A stretch of DNA of 64,000 nucleotides from NCBI GenBank assembly GCA_937922235.1, contig CAKZVC010000029.1, forward strand, positions 19,666 to 83,665. Direction: 5' to 3'. Within the stretch, counting starts at the first letter, position 1. Each line of letters begins with the position of its first letter. Below are positions 16,717 through 25,588 of this stretch, in pieces. This DNA is from an uncultured Acidimicrobiales bacterium. GTDB lineage: Bacteria > Actinomycetota > Acidimicrobiia > Acidimicrobiales > SHLQ01. The translations under genes were made by a program, and so were the position numbers. A model generated the notes under the pieces. That model was not told the DNA's origin, did no database searches, and saw nothing but the letters and a program-made list of their open reading frames with translations.

Positions 16717-18252
16717 GTGAAAGTGGCGTTGACGATAAACGATTTTCTGGACCGGGCCGTTGCGGTCTATCCGGAGCGAGTGGCGATCGTCGACGAACCC
16801 GACCAACCCGCAACTCCAATGAAGACCATCACCTACGGCGAGCTCGGCGATATCCGCCGCCAGATGGGTGTCGCCATGGACAAGATGGGGATCGGCATGG
16901 GTGAGCGTGTGGCGATGGTGTCGCACAACTCGGCCCGTCTGCTCACCTCGTTCTACGGAGTAAGCGGGAACGGGCGAGTATTCGTGCCGATCAACTTCCG
17001 TTTGAGTGCCGATGAAGTGAAGTACATCGTCGAACACTGCGGCGCAACGGCGTTGCTGGTCGACCCCGAGCTCGCAGACGCGCTCGCCGACGTCGAGTGC
17101 GAACGCAAGTGGATCCTCGGTGAAGAGTCCGACGCCGCGTGGCTCGGTCACGAGGGCACGCCCGAGCCATGGGAACCCGACGAAGATGCAACCGCGTCGA
17201 TTAACTACACCTCGGGCACGACCGCCCGCCCCAAGGGCGTCGAGCAAACCCACCGTGCCCGCTGGACAAACGCGGTCACCTTCGGCTGGCATGCGGCGGT
17301 TACCGACCGAGACGTCTACCTCCACACGCTCCCGATGTTCCATTGCGATGGTTGGGGCATGCTCTACACCGTGACCGGCATGGGCGTAAAGCACGTGGTG
17401 CTCCGCAAGGTCGATGGCGCCGAGATCCTCCGCCGAATCGACGAGCATGGGGTCACCCTTATGTGTGGCGCTCCAGCTGTGGTAGCCGCGGTACTCGACG
17501 CGGCCAAAGACTGGGACGGCGAGATCCCAGGGTCAGGAACGGTGCGAATCGTGGTTGCTGGTGCGCCACCGCCCACGGCGACGATCGAGCGAGTCGAAAC
17601 CGAGCTGGGATGGGAGTTCATTCAGCTCTACGGACTGACTGAAACTGCACCGCTGCTCACCTTTAATCGCTGCCGTCCGGAGTGGGACGAGCTCACGCCA
17701 GCCGAGCGAGCCAAGAAGCTCAGTCGTCAGGGTGTCCCGACGATCGGCGTCGAGATGAAGGTGTCGCAATCGGGCGAATTCCTAGCTCGTAGCAACAACG
17801 TGTTGAAGAGTTATTGGGACAATCCTGACGCTAGTGCTCAGGCGTTGGAGGGCGGATGGTTCCACACCGGCGATGGTGGCGTCATGGACGACGAGGGCTA
17901 CTACTCGATTCTCGATCGCAAGAAGGACGTCATCATCTCGGGCGGCGAGAATGTCAGCTCGATCGAGGTCGAGGACTGCGTGTTCAGCCATCCTGACGTG
18001 ACCGAGGTTGCCGTAATTGGCGTGCCACACGAGAAGTGGGGCGAGACCGTCAAGGCGCTTGTCGTGCTCGGTGAGGGAGCAACGTCAACCGAGCAGGACA
18101 TCATCGACTACTGCCGCGAGAAGATGGCCCACTACAAGTGCCCGACGTCGGTCGAGTTCCGCAACGAACTCGCCCGCACGGCCACTGGCAAGCTCCAGAA
18201 GTTCAAACTTCGCGAGCCCTACTGGGCCCACATGGACAAAGCCGTCAACTAA
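16717..18252 (+). CDS. acyl-CoA synthetase (AMP-forming)
   Basis: 511 residues of the ANL superfamily. AMP-binding P-loop 'YTSGTTARPKGVE', 'LYGLTETAP' (A5), 'GWFHTGDGG' (A7), 'DRKKDVIISGGENVSSIEVE' (A8) and the C-terminal catalytic lysine in 'RTATGKLQK'. It activates a carboxylic acid as acyl-AMP, then acyl-CoA; the closest look is a medium/long-chain fatty-acyl-CoA ligase. GTG start, with AAGGGGG ~8 nt upstream. The nearby enoyl-CoA hydratase suggests fatty acid or steroid-type degradation. Confidence 0.87.
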   Translation: MKVALTINDFLDRAVAVYPERVAIVDEPDQPATPMKTITYGELGDIRRQMGVAMDKMGIGMGERVAMVSHNSARLLTSFYGVSGNGRVFVPINFRLSADEVKYIVEHCGATALLVDPELADALADVECERKWILGEESDAAWLGHEGTPEPWEPDEDATASINYTSGTTARPKGVEQTHRARWTNAVTFGWHAAVTDRDVYLHTLPMFHCDGWGMLYTVTGMGVKHVVLRKVDGAEILRRIDEHGVTLMCGAPAVVAAVLDAAKDWDGEIPGSGTVRIVVAGAPPPTATIERVETELGWEFIQLYGLTETAPLLTFNRCRPEWDELTPAERAKKLSRQGVPTIGVEMKVSQSGEFLARSNNVLKSYWDNPDASAQALEGGWFHTGDGGVMDDEGYYSILDRKKDVIISGGENVSSIEVEDCVFSHPDVTEVAVIGVPHEKWGETVKALVVLGEGATSTEQDIIDYCREKMAHYKCPTSVEFRNELARTATGKLQKFKLREPYWAHMDKAVN

Positions 18253-18270
18253 CCACTCGACCACTCCATC

Positions 18271-18391
18271 CCGCTCAGCGGAACGCAAACGCCGTTTGGT
18301 GCCAGGTACAAAACACGCACCTCATTCCGCTCAGCGGAACGCGAACCCCATTTGGTGCCAGGTACAAAATGGCGGTTTGGTGCCAGGCACC
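18271..18391 (+). repeat. 56-bp tandem repeats with GGTGCCAGG palindrome cores
   Basis: Two 56-bp direct repeats begin at 18271 and 18327, each starting with the palindrome CCGCTCAGCGG and containing TTTGGTGCCAGGTACAAAA (cores at 18298 and 18354). A third partial unit holds the perfect palindrome GGTGCCAGGCACC (18379-18391). They fill the gap between the acyl-CoA synthetase and enoyl-CoA hydratase genes. Likely REP-like non-coding repeats; no spacers, so not CRISPR. Confidence 0.75.
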
Positions 18392-18429
18392 GTTGCGCGC
18401 TTGTGAAGGGAGATCCTTAGGATTCACCC

Positions 18430-19389
18430 ATGGAACTCCAGCAACTGACGTACGAGGTTGAGGACGGGATCGCGACGATCACGTTGAATCGACCGGACAA
18501 GCTGAACGCGTTTACGTCGCGCATGGTGCACGAGATGGTGACAGCGCTCGATGCTGTCGATGCAGATGACGACGTGCGCGCGGTCATCGTCACCGGTGCA
18601 GGGCGTGGATTCTGCGCTGGTGCCGACATGTCTGAGGGCGCTGAGACGTTCACAAAGACCAGCCAGCGCTACGAGAAAGCGCCACCCGGGAACGAAGCGA
18701 AGCGCAGTGACCACGCAGACGACGTGGGGACGTCGACCGGAAGTGTCGACAACAACAGAGCGAAGCGCGACGGTGGCGGCATTGTTTCGCTTCGATTGTT
18801 CAACTGCTTGAAGCCGGTGATTGGTGCGGTGAATGGTCCGGCAGTTGGCGTTGGCTCGACGATGTTGCTGCCGATGGACGTTCGCTTGTCGTCGACCGAA
18901 GCGAAGTTCGGGTTTGTCTTCACCCAACGCGGCATCGTGCCTGAAGCGGCATCGAGTTGGTTTTTGCCACGCGTGGTCGGCATCAGCCAGGCACTCGAGT
19001 GGAGCTTCAGCGGCAAAGTCTTCGACGCCGAGGAAGCACTCGCTGGTGGGCTCGTCAAGAGCCTGCATGCACCGGATGACTTGATGGCCGACGCTCGAGC
19101 GCTCGCCAAGTCGATGACGGAGAACACGTCTTCGGTATCGGTTGCCATGGCCCGCCAACAGCTGTGGCACATGCTTGGAGCGCCGCACCCAATGGAGGCC
19201 CATCAGGTTGAGTCTGCAGCTGTCCCCCAGCTCGGCGCGATGGCCGACGCTCAAGAAGGCGTGACCAGCTTCTTGGAGAAGCGGCCACCGGAGTTCACGC
19301 TCGGCCCGGCCAACGACATGCCACCGGTGTTTCCGTGGTTCGAGGAACCGGAGTTTCGTTCTCTCGACAAACCAGTCACCGATGACTGA
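18430..19389 (+). CDS. enoyl-CoA hydratase/isomerase family protein
   Basis: 319 residues of the crotonase superfamily. 'ITLNRPDKLNAF', oxyanion 'GRGFCAGADM', 'KPVIGAVNGPAVGVG' and the catalytic-glutamate block 'RGIVPEAASSWFLP' are present. Residues ~88-117 (18690-18780) form a charged stretch that seems extra relative to usual crotonases and contains the repeated DNA word GCGAAGCGC. Expected to hydrate 2-enoyl-CoA in beta-oxidation. Overlaps the following GNAT gene by 8 nt. Confidence 0.85.
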   Translation: MELQQLTYEVEDGIATITLNRPDKLNAFTSRMVHEMVTALDAVDADDDVRAVIVTGAGRGFCAGADMSEGAETFTKTSQRYEKAPPGNEAKRSDHADDVGTSTGSVDNNRAKRDGGGIVSLRLFNCLKPVIGAVNGPAVGVGSTMLLPMDVRLSSTEAKFGFVFTQRGIVPEAASSWFLPRVVGISQALEWSFSGKVFDAEEALAGGLVKSLHAPDDLMADARALAKSMTENTSSVSVAMARQQLWHMLGAPHPMEAHQVESAAVPQLGAMADAQEGVTSFLEKRPPEFTLGPANDMPPVFPWFEEPEFRSLDKPVTDD

Positions 19390-19966
19390 CTCAAGCAGCG
19401 ACGACGGATCTCGACGGGAGTTCGAGGAACTAACAGTCACCACCTGGACGCTCGAGATGACAGATCCGAGCCAGCATGAACGCGGCCGCAAGCCCGATGT
19501 TGAGCCGGTCGTGATGGAGGCGTTGCACCCAGCGCCTGAGCTCTCAGAGTTTTTCTACAAGCTCGTCGGCGGACCTTGGCAATGGACCAGCCGCCTGAGC
19601 TGGACCAAACAACAATGGTTTGATTGGGCGAACAAGCCCGAACAGCACTTGCTGACGTGTTGGGTCGATGGTGTTCCGGCCGGATACGTCGAGTTTGAAC
19701 AGCAGGGCACAAGCGTAGAGATCTGGTACTTCGGCCTCGTCGAAGAGTTCCACGGCAACGGGCTTGGAAGCTGGCTTCTGAGCTATGGCATCGACTTCGC
19801 CTGGTTGATCCCAGGAACCGAACGGGTCTGGCTTCACACCTGTTCGCACGACGGACCGGTTGCTCTTGCCAACTATCAGGCGCGAGGATTCGTCGTGACG
19901 GGAACTGAGGTCACGACCGAGCACGTCGCTCCGCCTCGCCCCCGCCTCCAGCACCCAACGACCTAG
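19382..19966 (+). CDS. GNAT-family N-acetyltransferase
   Basis: 194 residues. 'EIWYFGLVEEFHGNGLGSWLL' is the acetyl-CoA binding motif A (here GNGLG), and 'ALANYQARGFVV' the C-terminal GNAT strand. The first ~40 residues are polar and probably disordered. Substrate unknown. Translationally coupled to the enoyl-CoA hydratase by an 8-nt overlap. Confidence 0.8.
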   Translation: MTDSSSDDGSRREFEELTVTTWTLEMTDPSQHERGRKPDVEPVVMEALHPAPELSEFFYKLVGGPWQWTSRLSWTKQQWFDWANKPEQHLLTCWVDGVPAGYVEFEQQGTSVEIWYFGLVEEFHGNGLGSWLLSYGIDFAWLIPGTERVWLHTCSHDGPVALANYQARGFVVTGTEVTTEHVAPPRPRLQHPTT

Positions 19967-19975
19967 GAGGTCATC

Positions 19976-20224
19976 ATGTGCCGCAACATCACCACGCTTC
20001 GAGGACTTGAACCGTCAGCAACCGACGAAGAGATTGAGGCCGGCGCCCGGCAGTATGTCCGCAAGATCACCGGTGTCCAGAAAACTTCTGCTGCGACCGA
20101 AGAGGCGTTCGAGAAAGCCGTGGCCATCATCGCTGCCGCGTCACGCGAGGTTCTTGCCGAGTTGCCGCCACGCAAGGTTCCGCCAAAGACGGTTCCTCCG
20201 CTACGGCGGCTCGCTACCCGTTAG
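19976..20224 (+). CDS. DUF2277 family protein
   Basis: 82 residues. The opening 'MCRNITTLRGLEPSATDEEI' and 'ARQYVRKITGVQK' are the DUF2277 signature (family ~80-90 residues), so complete. AGGAGG stands 6 nt before the ATG, the clearest Shine-Dalgarno of the region. Function unknown. Convergent with the histidine kinase gene; their stops overlap by 4 nt. Confidence 0.85.
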   Translation: MCRNITTLRGLEPSATDEEIEAGARQYVRKITGVQKTSAATEEAFEKAVAIIAAASREVLAELPPRKVPPKTVPPLRRLATR

Positions 20225-21582
20225 TCGAGCGGCAACCGTACGTGCATCTGTGCGCCGCCTAGTGGCGAGTCCTGCACGCTGATCGTGCCGCCGTGGGCGT
20301 CGACGATCGCTTTTGCGATCGCAAGGCCGAGCCCGGTGCCACCCGTCGAGCGATTGCGTGACTCATCGACTCGTCCGAAACGTTCGAAGACGATCTCTCG
20401 ATCGGCGAGCGGGATGCCGGGCCCGTCGTCATCGACCGTGACCACCGCATCGTTGCCGTCGATGAGGCACGACACTTCGATCCGCTCAACGGCATAGCGA
20501 CTGGCATTGTCGATCAGGTTTCGGAACAGCCGACCAAGGCTTCGTTCGTCGCCCTGGATACGCACCGCGGAGATGCCGCTCGTGGTCACATCGCGAGGCT
20601 GCATGGTCGCTTGTTCGTGAAGGACGTCGTCCAGATCGACGTCAGACTTGGCAATGGCGTTCTCGCCGGCGCGGGCGAGTTCGAGAAGATCGTGGATCAT
20701 CTCGCTCATCCGCTTGCCGTGCTCGATGACCAGAGCGTTGGCTGCGGCGAGTGCCTCGGTGTCGCCGCTTTGCGCGGCAAGTTCAGCCTCGCCGATCAAC
20801 ACGGTAAGCGGGCTCTGAAGTTCGTGTGATGCGTCGGACACGAACTGACGCTGCTGGGTTGCACCCTTGTCGAGTCGGTCGAGCATCGTGTTCAGCGTTC
20901 GGGTGAGTCGGCCGATCTCGTCATTGGTTTCCGGGTCTTCCAACCGCTGATGCAACGTGTCGGTACTGATCTCGCTAGCGCGACGAGTGATCTGGTCGAC
21001 GGGACGCAACGTGCGGCCTGCCATCAGCCACACGAGACCTCCGAAGACAAGGGCGAGCACTGGGATCGTGATCAGAAGCACTGAGCGAACCTGTCCAACG
21101 CTTCGTTCGACGATGTCGATCGAGCTGAATGCGACTACTTCGTATTCCTGACCGTTGGGCCCTTGCGCAAAGGTCGACGTCTCTTCCCACACTTCCGTGT
21201 CTGCAAAGAACGCGTCGACGAAGGCACTGTCGAACGGTGTGGTGGGAGGCTGTACATCTTCGACGAGGATCTCCCCGTCCACCAGGAAGTCCTCATCGAT
21301 GAGCCCGAAGTCGGCAAACACGACGGATGAGTTGATGAACTCACCCTCTTCGAAGATGGCGTACTCGGTTCCGTCGGTGCCAAGCGGGAGGAGTATCTCC
21401 GATGGCTCCTCGCCGTCTTCAATTCGCCCAGCGATCTCCAGCATTGTCTCGTCACGCTGCTCGGCCAGGTCACTCCGCAGCGACCGGTCGACCAGAGTCA
21501 CGATGAGTACCGCAGCCAGGGCGAGAACAAGCGCAAGGACGAGGGTGGACAGAATCGTGATTCGACCGCGAAGTGACTTCAC
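20221..21582 (-). CDS. two-component sensor histidine kinase
   Basis: 453 residues. TM1 ~9-30, an extracellular ~135-residue acidic sensor domain, TM2 ~168-190, HAMP (~191-243), HisKA with phospho-acceptor H253 in 'SDASHELQSPL', N box 'LFRNLIDNASRYA', G boxes 'VDDDGPGIP' and 'GGTGLGLAI'. The acidic, Glu/Asp-rich sensor could see cations, but that is inference. Its start overlaps the response regulator stop by 4 nt (ATGA). Confidence 0.92.
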   Translation of the reverse strand: MKSLRGRITILSTLVLALVLALAAVLIVTLVDRSLRSDLAEQRDETMLEIAGRIEDGEEPSEILLPLGTDGTEYAIFEEGEFINSSVVFADFGLIDEDFLVDGEILVEDVQPPTTPFDSAFVDAFFADTEVWEETSTFAQGPNGQEYEVVAFSSIDIVERSVGQVRSVLLITIPVLALVFGGLVWLMAGRTLRPVDQITRRASEISTDTLHQRLEDPETNDEIGRLTRTLNTMLDRLDKGATQQRQFVSDASHELQSPLTVLIGEAELAAQSGDTEALAAANALVIEHGKRMSEMIHDLLELARAGENAIAKSDVDLDDVLHEQATMQPRDVTTSGISAVRIQGDERSLGRLFRNLIDNASRYAVERIEVSCLIDGNDAVVTVDDDGPGIPLADREIVFERFGRVDESRNRSTGGTGLGLAIAKAIVDAHGGTISVQDSPLGGAQMHVRLPLD

Positions 21583-22286
21583 TCGACAACCCGGAATCCG
21601 ACGCGGCGAACGTTCTCGATGCGGTCTTTACCGAGCTTCTTGCGCAGGTAACCGATGTACACATCGACCACGTTCGGATCGCCGTCGAAGTCCATGCCCC
21701 ACACTTGGCGCAGGATTTCGAGACGTCCCATTGGCTGATCGCCGTTGTTTAGAAGTGCCTGGAGAAGCGATGCTTCTTTCGAGGTGAGCGACACTTCGTC
21801 GCCGCCGAGGTGGCATCGGCGGGTCGTGGTGTCGAACCGGACGGCGCCGCACGTGAGCTCTTCGGATATCTGCAATGCGGGGCGGCGTCGCATGAGTGCT
21901 CGAATCCGCGACACCAACACGGCGGGTGAGAATGGCTTGCGCAGGTAGTCGTCGGCGCCCAGGTCGAGCCCATCGGTTTCGTCGTACTCGCCGCTCTTGG
22001 CTGTCAGCATGAGGATAGGAACTTCGTTGCCCTCAGAACGAAGTGTTCGGCACACCTCGTAGCCGTTCATCTCCGGGAGCATGATGTCGAGCAGGATGCA
22101 GCCATAGCTTGCTTCACGAGCCATCCACAGACCATCGAGGCCCGTGCGCGCAATGTCGGCTTCGAGGCCAGCTCCGGTGAGCGTGCGCTCGACCATGGCT
22201 GCGATTGCGTCGTCATCTTCGACGATAAGAATTCGAGAACTGATGGCCTCTAGTGTGGCATTGCCAAGGGCGGTCTCTGTGTGCAT
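21579..22286 (-). CDS. OmpR/PhoB-family response regulator
   Basis: 235 residues. Receiver domain 'ILIVEDDDAIAAM' with phospho-acceptor aspartate in 'CILLDIMLPEMNG' (residue 67) and lysine in 'LRKPFSP'; C-terminal winged helix 'LTSKEASLLQALL...VVDVYIGYLRKKLG'. ATG 22286 is chosen; an in-frame TTG at 22298 would add four residues. Forms an operon with the kinase. Target genes cannot be read from the sequence. Confidence 0.92.
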   Translation of the reverse strand: MHTETALGNATLEAISSRILIVEDDDAIAAMVERTLTGAGLEADIARTGLDGLWMAREASYGCILLDIMLPEMNGYEVCRTLRSEGNEVPILMLTAKSGEYDETDGLDLGADDYLRKPFSPAVLVSRIRALMRRRPALQISEELTCGAVRFDTTTRRCHLGGDEVSLTSKEASLLQALLNNGDQPMGRLEILRQVWGMDFDGDPNVVDVYIGYLRKKLGKDRIENVRRVGFRVVE

Positions 22287-22355
22287 GGGGTCAAGCAAAT
22301 CAGTTGGGATCTGAGAGCTGTCTAAGCGAGTGCGCTGCCACGGGTTCGTTCGACC

Positions 22356-22361
22356 TACGAT
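22356..22361 (+). promoter_or_regulatory. -10 box (TACGAT) of the RdhA/QueG-like gene
   Basis: TACGAT ends 6 nt before the GTG at 22368, in the divergent gap with the two-component operon. No Shine-Dalgarno. Confidence 0.5.
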
Positions 22362-22367
22362 TCGACG

Positions 22368-23540
22368 GTGGCCGGCATCAAAAGAATCCGCAACAAGGGG
22401 TTAGACGATCCGTTCATTGTGGACGATCACACGTTCGAGCGTTTCAGCCAGGTCAACGACGTGTTCAGTCGGTCGATGTGGGATGACCGCGTGCGAGACG
22501 ACCGCAGCGACACCTTCTTTGCGACCTACCGGCGACCACTCACGAAATGGCGCAAGGCCAACGGGTTCACCCAGCGCGACTATGCGATTCGGAACGCGTC
22601 ATGGCACGTGGCCGACATCTTCGCCGAGATGTTTGAAGCACACGACCGACGAGATGGCTTCCTCGACCCTCTGTCGATGCTGCGCGACGGTGCGAGCGAG
22701 CAGGTCGACGTAGGCCCGCCTGATCAGGCGAGCCGCGAGCTCAAGCAGGTGTCGGAGGTCTTCGGCGCCGACCTCATCGGCATCACCGAGTTCGACGAGC
22801 GATGGATTTACACCGAGCGCTACAGTGCGGCTGATAAGGCAGCGAAGCCAAACGAACTTCCCGATGGGCTGACCCACGTTGTCGTCATCGGCCAAGAGAT
22901 GAACGACTCGCTGATCAAGACCGCCCCGTCGGCACTGTCGGGCACGGCGACCGGCCTTGGCTACTCGATGGACTCGGCAGTGTTGCTCGGCATGGCCCAG
23001 TACATCCGCAACCTCGGCTACCAGGCGATCGCGTCGATGAACGACACCGCCCTCGCAATCCCGCTGGCGATGCAAGCCGGCCTTGGCGAGTACGGACGCC
23101 ACGGCCTGGTCATCAGCCCCGAGCTTGGCCCGCGCTTTCGCATCGGGAAGATCTTCACCGACATGCCGCTCGCTTCTGATACTCCAATCGAGTTCGGCGT
23201 CGAAGCGTTCTGCAACCAGTGCGACCGTTGCGCCGACAAGTGCCCAGCGAAAGCCATCCCGCACGGCGAGCCCGACTGGCAGCCCGTCAACATCTCGAGC
23301 ATCAAAGGCGTCAAGAAGTGGTCGGTCGATGGTGAGAAGTGCTTCAGCTACTGGTCGAAGATCAACAGCGACTGCGCCGTATGCGTCCGGGTCTGCCCGT
23401 ACACCCGCGACTACGGCAAGGCTCGAAATCGAGCATGGCGTTGGCTCGCAGGCACCCGCTTCCGAGGACTCGCTATGAAGATCCACGACGCCACCGGCGG
23501 GAGTGACCGCCTCAAGTCCAACGACTGGTGGACCGGCTAG
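22368..23540 (+). CDS. reductive dehalogenase-like (or QueG-like) Fe-S corrinoid protein
   Basis: 390 residues. Two [4Fe-4S] sites: C282-C285-C288-C292 (CX2CX2CX3CP) and C325...C336-C339-C343 (CX10CX2CX3CP). Upstream 'GYSMDSAVLLGMAQYIRNLGY', 'LAIPLAMQAGLGEYGRHGLVI' and 'GKIFTDMPL' match the B12-binding core of RdhA reductive dehalogenases; the layout is shared with the B12 enzyme epoxyqueuosine reductase (QueG). There is no TAT (RRxFxK) leader or membrane segment, as in cytosolic catabolic RdhA proteins. GTG start. Close to the cobalamin genes. Substrate unknown. Confidence 0.75.
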   Translation: MAGIKRIRNKGLDDPFIVDDHTFERFSQVNDVFSRSMWDDRVRDDRSDTFFATYRRPLTKWRKANGFTQRDYAIRNASWHVADIFAEMFEAHDRRDGFLDPLSMLRDGASEQVDVGPPDQASRELKQVSEVFGADLIGITEFDERWIYTERYSAADKAAKPNELPDGLTHVVVIGQEMNDSLIKTAPSALSGTATGLGYSMDSAVLLGMAQYIRNLGYQAIASMNDTALAIPLAMQAGLGEYGRHGLVISPELGPRFRIGKIFTDMPLASDTPIEFGVEAFCNQCDRCADKCPAKAIPHGEPDWQPVNISSIKGVKKWSVDGEKCFSYWSKINSDCAVCVRVCPYTRDYGKARNRAWRWLAGTRFRGLAMKIHDATGGSDRLKSNDWWTG

Positions 23541-24079
23541 TTCCCCTCCGAGCGCCTAACGCCGAAGACCAGAGCCCCCGAACCAACAATGAGCGCGCCG
23601 CCGAGTAGGACGATCCACAACGGTAAGCCGTCGCCCTCCGCCACTGCTGGTGGGACTCCCTCGCCGAACTGTGCGATCAGCCCTGCCTCACCGACATTCA
23701 TGACTTGATCACAAAAGTTCGTATTGACGACGCCGTTCCATTCCCGGGCGACGACAGCAACGCTATTACCGAGCGAAAACGATGCCCCGCAAGCTGACTC
23801 CTGTGCATGGGTGAATGCCACAAACGGCGTCGTGACATCACCCTTGTATGCGCGTTCAACCTCGAAAACAAGACGGACCCCGTTGTCGGCAATGTTGTCA
23901 TTCACCATGCGGTCGACCAGTCGACCGGTGAAGGCGTAGTCGAGACTGTCTGCCTCGTTCGCCAGCGAAGTCTGAATGCAGCTGCACGCGTGAGCGGAAC
24001 CGGGAGTGAGGACAATCATCGAGGCGATCACCAAGGCAACGAGAAGCACCTGCCGAAACCGAGAGCTCGTGGATGTCAT
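23537..24079 (-). CDS. secreted CxC (TIMP/NTR-like) protein, paralog A
   Basis: 180 residues. Signal peptide to 'GSAHA', then mature N-terminus 'CSCIQTS': a cysteine-x-cysteine at the very start, as in TIMP/netrin-like folds. '[15 protein letters not shown]' and 'CGASFSLGN' follow, two more cysteines complete likely disulfides, and a C-terminal helix (~152-173) plus RR anchors it in the membrane. It is a clear paralog of the protein at 25599-26162 on the other side of cobQ. Function unknown; protease inhibition is possible by fold only. Convergent, 4-nt overlap with the RdhA-like gene. Confidence 0.7.
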   Translation of the reverse strand: MTSTSSRFRQVLLVALVIASMIVLTPGSAHACSCIQTSLANEADSLDYAFTGRLVDRMVNDNIADNGVRLVFEVERAYKGDVTTPFVAFTHAQESACGASFSLGNSVAVVAREWNGVVNTNFCDQVMNVGEAGLIAQFGEGVPPAVAEGDGLPLWIVLLGGALIVGSGALVFGVRRSEGN

Positions 24080-24115
24080 GCAACAAGTACATCACGACCT
24101 GCTGAGGCGATGTCG

Positions 24116-25582
24116 TCAGCTTCGGCGGGCCGCGATCTCGAGCATGGCGTCGATGTCGAGTTGCTCTTCGAGCTGCCCCGCCCAAGCATCGAGCGCTACG
24201 TCGACCCGTTCGTCGTAGCGGACTGAGCTGCTCACTCGTCCGGGGCGGAGCTCAGCCAGGTAGGCCTGACGAAACGCGTCGCTTGAGAAGACGCCGTGCA
24301 CATAGCTCCCGACGATTCGACCATCGGACGAGGTTGCGCCGCTAGCCACTCCGTCTATGTGAAGCCATGGGTGCTCGGCGCCAGGCCCGTCGGTTTGACC
24401 CACGTGAATTTCGTAGCCGGCAACTTCGTGCCCGGAGGCCGAGTGCGTGCCTGTGACCGGGCGGGTGACCTTGTCTGCGTGCAGCGTGGTGGCCACGTCG
24501 AGCAAGCCGAGGCCTGCAACCTCCGCCGCGGGGCCTTCGACGCCTTCAGGGTCGGCGATCGATGTGCCGAGCAGCTGGTAGCCGCCACAGATGCCAACGA
24601 CCCGACCGCCCCGACGCACGTGCGCCTGAATGTCGAGGTCCCAACCTTGTGATCGGAGGAACTCGGCGTCGGCGATCGTCGCCTTGGTACCGGGGATCAG
24701 AATCACGTCGGCCACGGGCAACGGCTGGCCGGGTGGAACCATCGTGACGGTGACGTCGTCTTCCAAGCTCAGCGGATCAACGTCGTCGAAGTTCGCTATT
24801 CGGCTGAGCATCGGCACCGCAATGTGGATGTCGCTGGCATCAGCTCGCCGCTCCCCCAGCTCAACGGCGTCTTCGGCAGGCAAGACCGCAAGGTCGTGCG
24901 ACCAGGTGACGACGCCCAACGACGGCCAACCGGTCCGGGTCGAGATGTCGGCCAGTCCAGCGTCGAATAGCCCGACGTTGCCGCGGAACTTGTTAATGAG
25001 GAAACCGTGAATCATCGACCGGTCGGCGTCGTCGAGCACGACGTGAGTTCCGACCAGCGAGGCGATCACTCCGCCTCGGTCGATATCGCCAGCCAGCACT
25101 ACCGGCACGTCAGCTGCACGAGCGAAACCCATGTTGGCAATGTCGCCAGCGCGAAGGTTTGTTTCAGCCGGGCTGCCCGCTCCTTCGACGATCAGGAGAT
25201 CGGCCTGCTGTCCAAGCGAATCGAAACTCTGCAGCACCGGTTCGAGTAGTGAGGCTCGGTCGGTTGTGAACCGTTCGGCTTCGAGGGTGCCGACCGGGTG
25301 GCCGTGCACAACGATCTGCGCTCGGGTGTTCGACTCGGGCTTCAGCAGCACCGGGTTGTGGTCGACCGAAAGCGGCACTCGCGCTGCAAGCGCCTGCAGT
25401 GCTTGCGCTCGACCGATCTCTCCCCCGCCCTCGACTGCCGCGGCGTTGTTCGACATGTTCTGCGGCTTGAAGGGCTGCACCGACAGGCCCCGGTTCGCAG
25501 CCGCTCGGCACAGGCCCGCAACCAGCACCGATTTGCCCGCGTTCGAGTTCGTCCCTTGGATCATCAGCGCAGGCGTGGACAC
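24116..25582 (-). CDS. cobQ: cobyric acid synthase
   Basis: 488 residues, normal length. N-terminal dethiobiotin-synthetase-like ATPase 'MIQGTNSNAGKS' and 'FKPQNMSNNAAAV'; C-terminal glutamine amidotransferase with nucleophile C332 in 'VVGICGGYQLLG' and the histidine in 'GSYVHGVF'. It amidates the b, d, e and g side chains of adenosylcobyrinic diamide. GTG start supported by TAGACT 6 nt upstream. Separate from the riboswitch operon, but part of the same late B12 pathway. Confidence 0.95.
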   Translation of the reverse strand: MSTPALMIQGTNSNAGKSVLVAGLCRAAANRGLSVQPFKPQNMSNNAAAVEGGGEIGRAQALQALAARVPLSVDHNPVLLKPESNTRAQIVVHGHPVGTLEAERFTTDRASLLEPVLQSFDSLGQQADLLIVEGAGSPAETNLRAGDIANMGFARAADVPVVLAGDIDRGGVIASLVGTHVVLDDADRSMIHGFLINKFRGNVGLFDAGLADISTRTGWPSLGVVTWSHDLAVLPAEDAVELGERRADASDIHIAVPMLSRIANFDDVDPLSLEDDVTVTMVPPGQPLPVADVILIPGTKATIADAEFLRSQGWDLDIQAHVRRGGRVVGICGGYQLLGTSIADPEGVEGPAAEVAGLGLLDVATTLHADKVTRPVTGTHSASGHEVAGYEIHVGQTDGPGAEHPWLHIDGVASGATSSDGRIVGSYVHGVFSSDAFRQAYLAELRPGRVSSSVRYDERVDVALDAWAGQLEEQLDIDAMLEIAARRS

Positions 25583-25588
25583 CCGAGC

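Noticed and set aside
16393..17448. 351-codon minus-strand frame
   Set aside because: Antisense to cobS and the acyl-CoA synthetase; no start signals or domain.
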